Source: Kordiimonadales bacterium IMCC3096 (GTDB lineage: Bacteria > Pseudomonadota > Alphaproteobacteria > Minwuiales > Minwuiaceae). From it: a DNA stretch of 64,000 bases. Shown in pieces: positions 24,479-32,887 of this stretch. Each line of letters begins with the position of its first letter. The first letter of the stretch is position 1. The stretch is taken from the NCBI GenBank assembly GCA_016865035.1, contig CP018227.1, positions 1,644,001 through 1,708,000 on the forward strand, in the 5' to 3' direction. Both the position numbers and the translations under genes were made by a program. The notes beneath the pieces are model-generated. The model ran no database searches, had not been told where the DNA came from, and saw nothing but the letters and a program-made list of their open reading frames with translations.

Positions 24479-25492
24479 ATGAGCAATTCCGCGCCAATCG
24501 AGATCGTGGCCACGCGTGGCGGCGTGGTCGAGAGTACGCATCAGGTCCATGCCGTCATCGCCGGCCCGGACGGCGTCGCGACGCATGTCTTCGGCCAGGC
24601 CGACAGGCCGACCTTCCCCCGTTCGGCGATCAAGGCCATGCAGGCGCTGCCGCTGGTCGAGAGCGGTGCGGCGCGGGCATATGGCCTGTCGCCTGCAGAA
24701 CTGGCACTTTCCTGCGCCTCCCACGAAGGCGAGGAATTCCATGTCGGTGCGGTGGGCGCGTGGCTGACACGCCTGGGCCTGACGGAGGAGGCGCTTGTCT
24801 GCGGGCCGCAATGGCCGCGCCGCTTCGATGACCAGGCGACGCTGATCCGCGAGGGCCAGCAGCCGGTGCGCCGCCACAACAACTGCTCCGGCAAGCATTC
24901 GGGCATGCTGACCACCGCGCTGCACCTGGGCGATCCGGTGCGCCACTATCAGGACCGGCGGCATCCGGTCCAGCAACGGATCTTCGCTGCCATCGGCGAG
25001 ATGGCGGACGTCGACCTGTCCGACACGCCGTTCGGCATCGACGGCTGTTCCGCGCCCAACCCGAACCTGCCGCTGTCGGCGGTCGCGGTGGCTGCAGCAC
25101 GACTGGCTGAAGGCGATACGGGGCGGCTTGGCGCGACTCGGGCAGAGGCGTGCCGCACCCTCTGTCATGCCATGCAGGCCCACCCGGAGATGATCGGCGG
25201 GACGGAACGCGTGGATACCGACCTGATCCGTGCCTCCGGCGGGCGCATCCTGTCGAAGACCGGGGCGGAAGGCGTCTACGTCGTCTATCTGCCGGAACGG
25301 AAGCTCGGCATCGCGCTGAAGGCGGAGGACGGGGCGTCCCGTGCCTCGGCTGCGGCCCTCTGGTCGGTGCTCGATACCCTCGGGCTGCTGGATGACGGAA
25401 TCCGCACGGCCATGACCGGCCATTGCCGCCCGCCGCTGCGCAACTGGGACGGGCTGGTCACCGGGCAATTGCTGGACGCGCGGGAACTCTGA
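24479..25492 (+). CDS. Asparaginase, Rhizobium etli type
   Basis: 337 residues from ATG 24479 (a GTG directly before it is an alternative). It belongs to the asparaginase II family of ReAIV/ReAV type, unrelated to E. coli AnsA/B. Catalytic elements are visible: the Ser-x-x-Lys pair in FPRSAIKAMQ, the zinc ligands Cys and Lys in NNCSGKHSGML, and the third ligand Cys in GIDGCSAPNPNLPL. It hydrolyses L-asparagine to aspartate and ammonia in the cytoplasm. The neighbouring PAS-domain gene upstream is probably in the same transcript. Confidence 0.92.
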   Translation: MSNSAPIEIVATRGGVVESTHQVHAVIAGPDGVATHVFGQADRPTFPRSAIKAMQALPLVESGAARAYGLSPAELALSCASHEGEEFHVGAVGAWLTRLGLTEEALVCGPQWPRRFDDQATLIREGQQPVRRHNNCSGKHSGMLTTALHLGDPVRHYQDRRHPVQQRIFAAIGEMADVDLSDTPFGIDGCSAPNPNLPLSAVAVAAARLAEGDTGRLGATRAEACRTLCHAMQAHPEMIGGTERVDTDLIRASGGRILSKTGAEGVYVVYLPERKLGIALKAEDGASRASAAALWSVLDTLGLLDDGIRTAMTGHCRPPLRNWDGLVTGQLLDAREL

Positions 25493-25598
25493 CCCCCTGC
25501 CATCGCACCGGCATATCCGGCCCGCATTCATGCGTGCAGACGAGTCCCCGCGCAGAAGGTAGGTTCGCAACCAGGACTGCTGAAGGGGAGGGCACGCC

Positions 25599-26453
25599 AT
25601 GGCCACAGAGGCAAAATACGGATTCACCGAAGCCGACATGCTGGAAACGCCGCTGTCGTTCCGCGACGGACTGTTCGCGGGCAAGACCGTTCTGGTCTCC
25701 GGTGCCGGCAGCGGGTTCGGCAAGGCCATGGCCATCGTCTTCGCCCGGCTGGGGGCCAGCCTCTACCTCTGCGGCCGCAAGCAGGAGAAACTGGACCGCA
25801 CGGCGGAGCTGATCGCCGGGCTGGGCCGGGACGTGGAGACCCGTGCGCTGACCATCCGCGACGCGGAAGCCGTCGACGACATGGTGGGCGCAGCCTTCGA
25901 GCGGTTCGGCGGCCTGGACCTGCAGATCAACAATGCCGGCGGCCAGTTCGCGCAGGACGCCATCGACTTCTCCGTCAAGGGCTGGAACGCGGTGATCGAC
26001 ACCAACCTGAACGGCACCTGGTACATGATGCAGGCGGCGGCGAAACGCTGGCGCGACCGGGGCCAGCCGGGCAGCATCGTCAACATCACCGCCAGCGTTG
26101 ATCGCGGCATCCCGCAGATGGCCCATACGGCGGCGTCCCGCTCCGCGGTCAACACGCTGTCGAAGACCGTGGCAACCGAATGGGCCCCTTACAACATCCG
26201 GGTGAACTGCCTCGGCATCGGCACGATCGCCAGCAGCGGCTTCGAGAACTACACCGACGCAGGACGCGAGACCTTCAAGGATTCAAATCCCATGAAGAAG
26301 GTCGGGGATCTCTGGGACGTGGCGGAGACGGCGGTCTTCGTCGGCGGCCCGACAGGCAAGTTCATGAACGGCGAGATCGTGCATGTGGATGGCGGTTCCC
26401 GCATGTGGGGCGACCACTGGGGTGCGGGACGCCCGGCCTACTTCGAACGCTGA
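25599..26453 (+). CDS. SDR-family oxidoreductase (2,4-dienoyl-CoA reductase-like) lacking YxxxK
   Basis: 284 residues. The Rossmann motif is SGAGSGFGKAMA, followed by NNAGG and a well-formed late DGGSRMWG. At the usual Tyr-x-x-x-Lys position the sequence is HTAASRSAVNTLSK: Tyr is replaced by Thr and Lys by Arg. This pattern also occurs in SDRs akin to peroxisomal 2,4-dienoyl-CoA reductases, which lack the Tyr. So an enoyl- or dienoyl-CoA reductase is a reasonable guess, but a non-enzymatic role is possible. Followed 20 bases later by an MFS transporter gene. Confidence 0.85.
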   Translation: MATEAKYGFTEADMLETPLSFRDGLFAGKTVLVSGAGSGFGKAMAIVFARLGASLYLCGRKQEKLDRTAELIAGLGRDVETRALTIRDAEAVDDMVGAAFERFGGLDLQINNAGGQFAQDAIDFSVKGWNAVIDTNLNGTWYMMQAAAKRWRDRGQPGSIVNITASVDRGIPQMAHTAASRSAVNTLSKTVATEWAPYNIRVNCLGIGTIASSGFENYTDAGRETFKDSNPMKKVGDLWDVAETAVFVGGPTGKFMNGEIVHVDGGSRMWGDHWGAGRPAYFER

Positions 26454-26473
26454 GACGAACCGGATACCCTTGC

Positions 26474-27721
26474 TTGAACTCCTATCTCTCCTTCATCGCC
26501 GCCAACCGGCGCTTCCTGTCGTTCGGCGTCACGGCGGCGTTCCTGTCCAGCTTTGGCCAGACCTTCTTCATCGCCCTGTTCGGCGGGGCATGGCGGGCGG
26601 AGTTCGGGCTCAGCCACGGTGACTTCGGGACGCTCTATTCGCTGGGCACGCTCTGCGCCGGACTGACGCTGATCTGGCTGGGACGGAAGATCGATCATGT
26701 CGATCTGACCCGCTACACACTGATGGTCTCCGCCGGACTGGCGGCGGCCTGCCTACTGACCGCGATCGTTCCCTCCGCCATCTTCCTCGGCCTTGTCTTC
26801 TATCTGCTGCGCCTGACCGGACAGGGGCTGATGAGCCATGTCTCCATCATTGCCATGGCGCGCTACTTCGACCGCGCACGGGGCAAGGCGGTCAGCCTGG
26901 CGGCCCTGGGGCATCCGCTGGGGGAGGCCATCTTTCCCCCCATGGCGGTCATCCTGCTGGGTCTGATTGGCTGGCGCTGGACCTGGGGCGGCTTCGGCAT
27001 CGTGCTGCTGGTCGGGGTGGCACCGCTGATGATCTGGCTGCTGCGCGGACAGGCGGAACGGGAGACGGCGCGACAGGCCGGTCTGACCGACGCGATGCAG
27101 GCAGGCGCCCGCCCTGCCCGGTCCCGCACCCTGTCGGAGGTCGTGCGCGACCCCGTCTTCTACCCGCAGGTCCTCGCCATGATGGCCCCGGCCTTCATCT
27201 CCACCGGCCTGTTCTTCCATCAGGTGCATCTGGCTGAGGTGAAGGGATGGAGCCTGGAATGGCTGGCGAGCTGCTTCGTCGGTTTCGCCATTGCCCAGGC
27301 CCTGTCCAGCCTGATCACGGGCAACCTCGTCGACCGTGTCGGCGGCATCCGCCTGCTGCCCTTCTACCTGCCGGCGCTGGGTCTCTCGGCGCTGAGCCTG
27401 ATCGTCACCGACCATGCCCTGGGGGCGCTGGTCTACATGGTTCTGGTCGGCACCACCGCCGGTGCCGGATTCACCCTGATGGGCGCGGTATTCGCCGAGA
27501 TGCACGGCACCGGCCACCTTGGCGCGATCCGCAGCCTGATCCAGGCCACGATGGTGATGGCCACCGCCGCGTCCCCGATCTGTTTCGGCCTGCTGCTGGA
27601 TGCCGGGATCAGCTTCGACATGCTGGCGGCGGGCTGTGTGGGCTATGTCGCCGTCGGTGTGGTGATCCTCAGCCTGCTGCAGCCTGCCCTGCGCGCACGG
27701 CGCGACGCCCTCACCAGATAG
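26474..27721 (+). CDS. Major facilitator superfamily transporter
   Basis: About 415 residues from a TTG at 26474 (LNSYLSFIAANRRFLSFG); no better start or strong ribosome site is seen, and the frame is also open through the SDR gene, so the N-terminus is uncertain. Twelve hydrophobic helices in two halves with a cytoplasmic loop (about 195-225, ERETARQAG...) are clear, and motif A-like LGRKIDHVDLTR follows helix 2. A predicted secondary transporter of the inner membrane, monocarboxylate-porter-like; substrate unknown. Its end overlaps the 3' end of ubiB by 11 bases, tail to tail. Confidence 0.85.
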   Translation: MNSYLSFIAANRRFLSFGVTAAFLSSFGQTFFIALFGGAWRAEFGLSHGDFGTLYSLGTLCAGLTLIWLGRKIDHVDLTRYTLMVSAGLAAACLLTAIVPSAIFLGLVFYLLRLTGQGLMSHVSIIAMARYFDRARGKAVSLAALGHPLGEAIFPPMAVILLGLIGWRWTWGGFGIVLLVGVAPLMIWLLRGQAERETARQAGLTDAMQAGARPARSRTLSEVVRDPVFYPQVLAMMAPAFISTGLFFHQVHLAEVKGWSLEWLASCFVGFAIAQALSSLITGNLVDRVGGIRLLPFYLPALGLSALSLIVTDHALGALVYMVLVGTTAGAGFTLMGAVFAEMHGTGHLGAIRSLIQATMVMATAASPICFGLLLDAGISFDMLAAGCVGYVAVGVVILSLLQPALRARRDALTR

Positions 27722-29261
27722 CGTCACCGAGCAGCAGCGCCACGAGAAGTCCCCCGGCAACACCGGCAATTCCGGCAGCCACCGCCCAGCCAGCCGTCAC
27801 CGAACCCGGCGTTTCCGCCGGTTTCACCTCGACCGCCTCCATCCGGTCGAAGGCCCGCTCCGCCCGCTCCAGCAGGCGCGGCACCTTCTCCACGATGTCC
27901 AGGGTGTCGGTGATGAACCCGGCGATCCGCGCCTCCGGTCCCAGGTTGTCCCGTGCCCAGCCCTCGATCACCGGCTGCGAGGCGCTCCAGAAGTTGATGT
28001 CCGGATCGATGCCGCGCGACACGCCCTCCACCGTCACCATGGTCTTCTGCAGCAGCAGCAGCTCGGTGCGCGTCTCCATGGCGAAGGTCTCGGTCACCCG
28101 GAACAGCTGCGCCATCAGCCGCCCGATGGAGATCTCGCTGACCGGCTTGCCACGGATCGGCGCACCGATGGAGCGGCAGGCCTGCGCGAAAAGATCGACG
28201 GAAGTCTCCGGCGGCACGTAACCGGCGGCGATATGCACCTCAGCCGCACGGCGATAGTCCCCGGCGATGAAGGACCCCAGCATCTCCGCCATGAACAGTC
28301 GGGTACGGTGGTCCAGACGCCCCATGATGCCGTAATCGACGGCCACCACCGTGCCGTCCGGATCGACGAACAGGTTCCCCTGGTGCATGTCGGCGTGAAA
28401 GAAGCCATGCGCCAGGCTCTGGCGCAGGAAGATGCGAATGACGCGTTCCGCCAGCGCCGGACGGTCAATCCCGGCGGCATCCAGCGCCGCATTGTCGCCG
28501 ATGGGCACGGACTCGATCCGTTCCATGGTCATGACACGGCCTGCCGTGCGTTCCCAGTCGATCAGCGGCGTGCGGAAGTCCGGGTCCTGCTGGAAGACCT
28601 CCCCCATCTCGTCGGCGGCGGCGGCCTCCAGCCTCAGATCCATCTCCAGCGCCACGGACTGCTGCAGGGTGCGGACAATGTCCACGGGACGCAGCCGTTT
28701 CAGTTTCGGGTCGGCGCGCTCCGCGATCCGGGCGAGCCAGAAGAACAGGTCCATGTCCTGCTGCAGCTTCTCCTCGATGCCGGGGCGCAGCACCTTGACG
28801 GCGACCTTCGCGGGGCCTTCCGGGGTGGCGACGGTCGCGAAGTGGACCTGGGCGATGGAGGCGGCGGCGACGGGCTTGCGCCCGAAATCGACGAAAAGAT
28901 CCTCCAGCGGGTGTTCCAGTTCGCTTTCGATGGTCTGGCGGGCCTCATCGAAGCTGAATTCGGGCAGCCGGTCCCGCAGCCGCCCCAGGTCATCGGCAAT
29001 GCCTTCGCCCAGAAGATCGGCGCGGACGGAGAGCGCCTGCCCCAGCTTGATGAAGGATGGCCCCAGATCCTCCAGCGCCGCGGCCAGCCGCTCCCCCGGT
29101 CGCCGGTCGCGATTGCGCCGCGACCGTCCCGCGAACAGCCGCGCCAGACGCAGCACCAGCGGGGGGGCGTCCAGCCGCTCCAGCGGGAACAGGGCGTCAT
29201 GCTTCTGCAGGGTCCGCGCAATGAAGACCAGCCGCGCGACATAGGTCAGGCGTCTGATCAT
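27711..29261 (-). CDS. ubiB: UbiB ubiquinone biosynthesis protein kinase-like ATPase
   Basis: 516 residues. All UbiB marks are present: KLGQALSVRADLL (KxGQ motif), the Ala-rich loop AAASIAQVHFA in place of the kinase P-loop, AVKVLRPG with the catalytic-site Lys, and HADMHQGNLFVD / VAVDYGIMG for the metal sites. Two C-terminal hydrophobic helices (about 473-512) anchor it at the inner membrane. It helps extract or position ubiquinone intermediates for the Ubi enzymes. Three bases separate its ATG from the ubiE stop, so the order ubiE-ubiB is one operon. Confidence 0.95.
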   Translation of the reverse strand: MIRRLTYVARLVFIARTLQKHDALFPLERLDAPPLVLRLARLFAGRSRRNRDRRPGERLAAALEDLGPSFIKLGQALSVRADLLGEGIADDLGRLRDRLPEFSFDEARQTIESELEHPLEDLFVDFGRKPVAAASIAQVHFATVATPEGPAKVAVKVLRPGIEEKLQQDMDLFFWLARIAERADPKLKRLRPVDIVRTLQQSVALEMDLRLEAAAADEMGEVFQQDPDFRTPLIDWERTAGRVMTMERIESVPIGDNAALDAAGIDRPALAERVIRIFLRQSLAHGFFHADMHQGNLFVDPDGTVVAVDYGIMGRLDHRTRLFMAEMLGSFIAGDYRRAAEVHIAAGYVPPETSVDLFAQACRSIGAPIRGKPVSEISIGRLMAQLFRVTETFAMETRTELLLLQKTMVTVEGVSRGIDPDINFWSASQPVIEGWARDNLGPEARIAGFITDTLDIVEKVPRLLERAERAFDRMEAVEVKPAETPGSVTAGWAVAAGIAGVAGGLLVALLLGDAIW

Positions 29262-29264
29262 CCG

Positions 29265-30044
29265 CTAGATTCGCCAGCCGCGATGGATGGCGGCGATTCC
29301 CCCCGTCAGGGCATCGAAACCGACCCGTCGCAGTCCCGCGTCGCTGATCATGGCCGCAAAGTCATCCGGTGCCGGAAAGCGGCGGATGCTCTCCGCCAGA
29401 TACTGATAGGCGTCCGGGTCGTCGGCGATCATCTTGCCGATGCGCGGCATGGCCTGGAACGACCATGCGTCATAGAATGGCTTCAGCGCCGCCGCCGAGA
29501 CGGTGGAGAATTCGAGGCAGAAGAAACGCCCGCCGGGCCGCAGCACGCGGCGGATCTCCCGCAGCGCCAGGTCGATGCGGGTCACGTTGCGGATACCGAA
29601 GGCGATGGTGACCGCGTCGAACTGCGCATCGCCGAACGGCAGCGCCTCGGCGTCACCCACGGTCCAGTCGATGCCCCGGAACAGGCCCTGATCCAGCAGC
29701 CGGTCGCGCCCGACCTGCACCATGGAAGGGTTGATGTCGCACAGCGTCACATGGGCCGCGCCATCGGTGCGGCGGTGGATCAGCCGCGCGATGTCGCCGG
29801 TGCCGCCTGCCAGGTCCAGCACCTTCTCCCCCGCCCTGGGACGCAGAGCGGTGACGAACCGGTCCTTCCAGATGCGATGCACCCCCAGCGACAGGACATC
29901 GTTCATCACGTCGTAGCGTGCCGCTACGGAATGAAAGACCTGCCCCACGAGCCCGGCCTTCTCCGCCTCCGGCACCTCCCGGAAGCCGAAGGAGGCCATG
30001 GATTCACCATCGCTGTTTCGTGTCTCGACCATGCGGCGCACCAT
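29265..30044 (-). CDS. ubiE: UbiE ubiquinone/menaquinone C-methyltransferase
   Basis: 259 residues from ATG 30044; a second ATG at 30032 is also possible. The SAM-binding LDLAGGTGDIA and the UbiE signatures (VARYDVMND near the start, DAVTIAFGIRNVTR, RVLRPGGRFFCLEFS) are clear. It methylates C5 of the ubiquinone ring precursor with SAM in the cytoplasm at the membrane face. It is divergent from mutM across about 35 bases and leads into ubiB. This mutM/ubiE-ubiB head-to-head layout is common in alphaproteobacteria. Confidence 0.95.
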   Translation of the reverse strand: MVRRMVETRNSDGESMASFGFREVPEAEKAGLVGQVFHSVAARYDVMNDVLSLGVHRIWKDRFVTALRPRAGEKVLDLAGGTGDIARLIHRRTDGAAHVTLCDINPSMVQVGRDRLLDQGLFRGIDWTVGDAEALPFGDAQFDAVTIAFGIRNVTRIDLALREIRRVLRPGGRFFCLEFSTVSAAALKPFYDAWSFQAMPRIGKMIADDPDAYQYLAESIRRFPAPDDFAAMISDAGLRRVGFDALTGGIAAIHRGWRI

Positions 30045-30079
30045 AGCGGAGCCGCCGGGGCCACGCTACAGTGCCCCCC

Positions 30080-30910
30080 ATGCCGGAGCTTCCCGAAGTA
30101 GAGACCGTTCGTCGCGGGCTGGACCGTCGCCTGACAGGGCGGCGCCTGACCCATGTGGCCGTGAACCGGCCGGACCTGCGCTTCCCGCTGCCCCCCGATC
30201 TGGGCGTACGCCTGACGGGCCGCCGGGTGGAGGCCATGCGCCGCCGCGCCAAGTACCTGCTGTATGATCTGGACAATGGCGAGACCCTGATCGGCCACCT
30301 GGGCATGTCGGGGCGGATGCATATCCATGATGCCCGCCCCAACAGTCAGCAGCCGCACGAGCATATCGTCTTCACCGTCGATGACGGCACGGTGGTGATC
30401 TTCCAGGACCATCGCCGCTTCGGCTATTTCGATCTCTGCCCGACCGCCGCGCTGGACGATCACCGCTTCTTCCGCGATCTGGGACCGGAACCGCTGGGCG
30501 ACGCCTTCTCCGGCGCCAGCCTGTCCGCCGCCATCGCCACGAAGCGCACCCCCATCAAGTCGGCCCTGCTGGACCAGCGCGTGGTCGCCGGGCTGGGCAA
30601 CATCTATGTCTGCGAGGCGCTGTTCCGCGCCGGTATCTCCCCCACCCGGCTGGCCATGACCGTGTCCGGCCGCCGCGCCGCGCGCCTGGTGCCGGAGATC
30701 AAGGATGTGCTGACGGAGGCCATCGCGGCCGGCGGATCGACGCTGCGCGACTATGTTCAGGCCTCCGGCGAGCTTGGATACTTCCAGCATGACTTCCGCG
30801 CCTACGGGCAGGAGGGGAAGCCCTGTCGCAAGCCGAAGTGCCGTGGCACCATTGCCCGGATCGTCCAGTCGGGGCGTTCGACCTTCCACTGTCCGGTGTG
30901 CCAGCGATGA
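30080..30910 (+). CDS. mutM: Formamidopyrimidine-DNA glycosylase (Fpg/MutM)
   Basis: 276 residues. The ATG at 30080, not the GTG at 30071, is the true start because the mature N-terminal Pro is catalytic: MPELPEVETVRRGL. Glu3 and the beta-elimination Lys57 (mature numbering, in RRRAKYLL) are present. The C-terminus carries a zinc finger: CRKPKC and CPVC. It excises 8-oxoguanine and formamidopyrimidines and nicks the AP site. Its TGA overlaps the ATG of the small secreted protein gene, so the two are co-translated. Confidence 0.96.
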   Translation: MPELPEVETVRRGLDRRLTGRRLTHVAVNRPDLRFPLPPDLGVRLTGRRVEAMRRRAKYLLYDLDNGETLIGHLGMSGRMHIHDARPNSQQPHEHIVFTVDDGTVVIFQDHRRFGYFDLCPTAALDDHRFFRDLGPEPLGDAFSGASLSAAIATKRTPIKSALLDQRVVAGLGNIYVCEALFRAGISPTRLAMTVSGRRAARLVPEIKDVLTEAIAAGGSTLRDYVQASGELGYFQHDFRAYGQEGKPCRKPKCRGTIARIVQSGRSTFHCPVCQR

Positions 30911-31254
30911 AACAGGTCCCGCTGATCCTTCTGTCCCTGATCCTGTTCGCGGGCAGCGCCCTTGGCGAACCCTGGCTGGACCAGCTCGAGATTCCGCTGG
31001 CGGAAGGGCTGGTGGAGGATGACGCGGCGGGTACGGTCTTCGAGACCGCCACGGGCCGCGTCGTGGTGGTGGAGGCGCGCGGCGATGTTGCGGCGGCGAC
31101 AGTGGAGCAGTACTACGTGCGGGTGCTGCCGGAGCTTGGCTGGCGCGCCATCGGGGCAAACCGGTTCCTGCGCGATGGCGAGGCGCTGACCCTTGCCGTC
31201 ACGGCCAGCGACGGGGAGACACTTGTGATTTTCCGGCTTTCGCCCGAGGGCTGA
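30907..31254 (+). CDS. Small secreted protein coupled to mutM
   Basis: 115 residues from ATG 30907 (overlaps mutM TGA). A signal peptide (MKQVPLILLSLILFAGSALGEP) ends at about residue 20 and the rest is a compact alpha/beta domain: FETATGRVVVVEARGD, YYVRVLPELGWRAI and LTLAVTASDGETLVIFRL. Proteins of this size and pattern sit between mutM and an enoyl-CoA hydratase gene in several alphaproteobacteria (recalled, not searched). Function unknown. Confidence 0.8.
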   Translation: MKQVPLILLSLILFAGSALGEPWLDQLEIPLAEGLVEDDAAGTVFETATGRVVVVEARGDVAAATVEQYYVRVLPELGWRAIGANRFLRDGEALTLAVTASDGETLVIFRLSPEG

Positions 31255-31299
31255 GCCAGACCGAACAGTCAACTGACACGACCATGGGGAGACCTGAAG

Positions 31300-32076
31300 A
31301 TGAGCTATGGATGCATCCTGACCGACACGCGCGGTCCCGTCGGCCTGATCACGCTGAACCGGCCGGACGCGCTGAATGCGCTGAACAAGCAGCTGATGGA
31401 CGAACTGTCCCAGGCGCTGGACGGCTACGAGGCGGATGACGCCATCGGCTGCGTGGTCATCACCGGCTCGGTCAAGGCCTTCGCCGCGGGCGCCGACATC
31501 AAGGAGATGCAGCCCAAGTCCTACATGGATGCCTACAAGGAAGACTTCATCACCGCGAACTGGGAGCGTGTCACCCGCTGCCGCAAGCCGGTCATCGCGG
31601 CAGTGAACGGCTACGCACTCGGCGGCGGCTGCGAACTGGCGATGATGTGCGACTTCATCCTGGCCGGCGACGGTGCCAAGTTCGGCCAGCCGGAGATCAA
31701 CCTGGGTGTCATCCCCGGCTCCGGCGGCACCCAGCGCCTGACCCGCTTCGTCGGCAAGTCGAAGGCCATGGAGATGGTGCTGACCGCGCGCATGATGGAC
31801 GCCGAGGAGGCCGAGCGTTCCGGCCTGGTGAGCCGCATCATCCCCTCCGACGATCTGGTGGAGGAGGCGCTGAAGGTCGCCACCCGCATCGCCGAACTGT
31901 CCCGCCCGTCCGTCATGATGGCCAAGGAAGCGGTGAACAAGGCCTACGAGAGCATGATGCGCGAAGGCGTGATGTTCGAACGTCGCCTGTTCCACTCCCT
32001 CTTCGCCACCGACGACCAGAGCGAGGGCATGGCCGCCTTCGCCGAGAAGCGGAAGCCGAAGTTCACCCACAAGTAG
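31300..32076 (+). CDS. Enoyl-CoA hydratase
   Basis: 258 residues. Both catalytic glutamates of 2-enoyl-CoA hydratases are in place: [11 protein letters not shown] and [10 protein letters not shown]. The oxyanion-hole residues are in [11 protein letters not shown] and the helix around [22 protein letters not shown] matches mitochondrial/short-chain hydratases. It adds water to trans-2-enoyl-CoA in fatty-acid or amino-acid degradation. Unlike the crotonase at 11000-11800, this one should be a true hydratase. It follows the mutM-small-protein pair and is followed by a strong hairpin shared with the convergent GST gene. Confidence 0.93.
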   Translation: MSYGCILTDTRGPVGLITLNRPDALNALNKQLMDELSQALDGYEADDAIGCVVITGSVKAFAAGADIKEMQPKSYMDAYKEDFITANWERVTRCRKPVIAAVNGYALGGGCELAMMCDFILAGDGAKFGQPEINLGVIPGSGGTQRLTRFVGKSKAMEMVLTARMMDAEEAERSGLVSRIIPSDDLVEEALKVATRIAELSRPSVMMAKEAVNKAYESMMREGVMFERRLFHSLFATDDQSEGMAAFAEKRKPKFTHK

Positions 32077-32088
32077 GCTGCAGGGAAC

Positions 32089-32113
32089 GGGTGCCGCCGG
32101 ATGTGCGGCACCC
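32089..32113. terminator. Bidirectional hairpin between convergent hydratase and GST genes
   Basis: Nine-base perfect stem GGGTGCCGC / GCGGCACCC with a seven-base loop, between the stop at 32076 and the GST stop at 32127. There is no T-run on either side, so termination efficiency is unsure. Confidence 0.6.
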
Positions 32114-32126
32114 CACCCCACTCGCG

Positions 32127-32792
32127 TCAGAGCGCGTCGATGTCGCTGATCGCCCAGGTCTCGCTGGCCGCGCGTTCGGACCATTCACGCATCAGCGGAT
32201 GGTTCATCACGGCGGCGCAATAGGCTGTCGCCTGCGGATCCAGCGGTGCGCCATAGCTGACGAAGCGGCTGACCACGGGCGCATACATGGCGTCCGCAGC
32301 GCACCAGTCACCGAACAGGAACGGTCCGTCGTCCCCGGACCCTTTCGCGCCGAAACGCGCCCGGCAGTCGGCCCAGATGGCGCTGATCCGGGCGATGTCC
32401 GCGGCGACGGCGGCGTCAGGCGCCAGTGCCGGCCCCTTGCGTTTCAGGTTCATCGGCCAGGCCCCGCGCAGGGCCTGGAATCCGGCATGCATTTCCGCCG
32501 AAACCGACCGCGCCACCGCGCGGGCCGCCGCATCGGCGGGCCAGAGACCGGCATCCGGTGCCTGCTCCGCGCAATATTCCGCAATCGCCAGACTGTCCCA
32601 GACGGTCAGACCGTCCACCACCAGCGTCGGCACCTTGCCGGAGGGTGAATGCTTCCCGATCGCGGCAGCCGTGTCAGGTGTGCGCAGGGGGATGACGATC
32701 TCCTCCACAGCCAGTCCCGCCTGGCGGACCAGCAGCCAGCCGCGCAATGACCAGGACGAATAGATCCGATTGCCAAGCACCAGGGTGGCCAT
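32127..32792 (-). CDS. Glutathione S-transferase family protein
   Basis: 221 residues. It has an N-terminal thioredoxin-like domain with RIYSSWSLRGWLLVRQAG (Ser in place of the tau-class catalytic residue), the cis-Pro in GKVPTL and the glutathione-binding WDSLAIAEY. An all-helical C-terminal domain contains PFLFGDWCAADAMYAPVV. The sequence around the first helix matches a bacterial GST branch. Probable glutathione-dependent conjugation or isomerisation. The substrate is unknown. Convergent to the hydratase gene and separated by a hairpin. Confidence 0.88.
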   Translation of the reverse strand: MATLVLGNRIYSSWSLRGWLLVRQAGLAVEEIVIPLRTPDTAAAIGKHSPSGKVPTLVVDGLTVWDSLAIAEYCAEQAPDAGLWPADAAARAVARSVSAEMHAGFQALRGAWPMNLKRKGPALAPDAAVAADIARISAIWADCRARFGAKGSGDDGPFLFGDWCAADAMYAPVVSRFVSYGAPLDPQATAYCAAVMNHPLMREWSERAASETWAISDIDAL

Positions 32793-32887
32793 CCCGAACT
32801 CTCCTGCACATGAGCCATGCGCGTCTCCATCTGCCGGTTCACGCGCGTCCGGTTGCGGTTTAGCATTGGCTCAAGGGGAGGACTACC

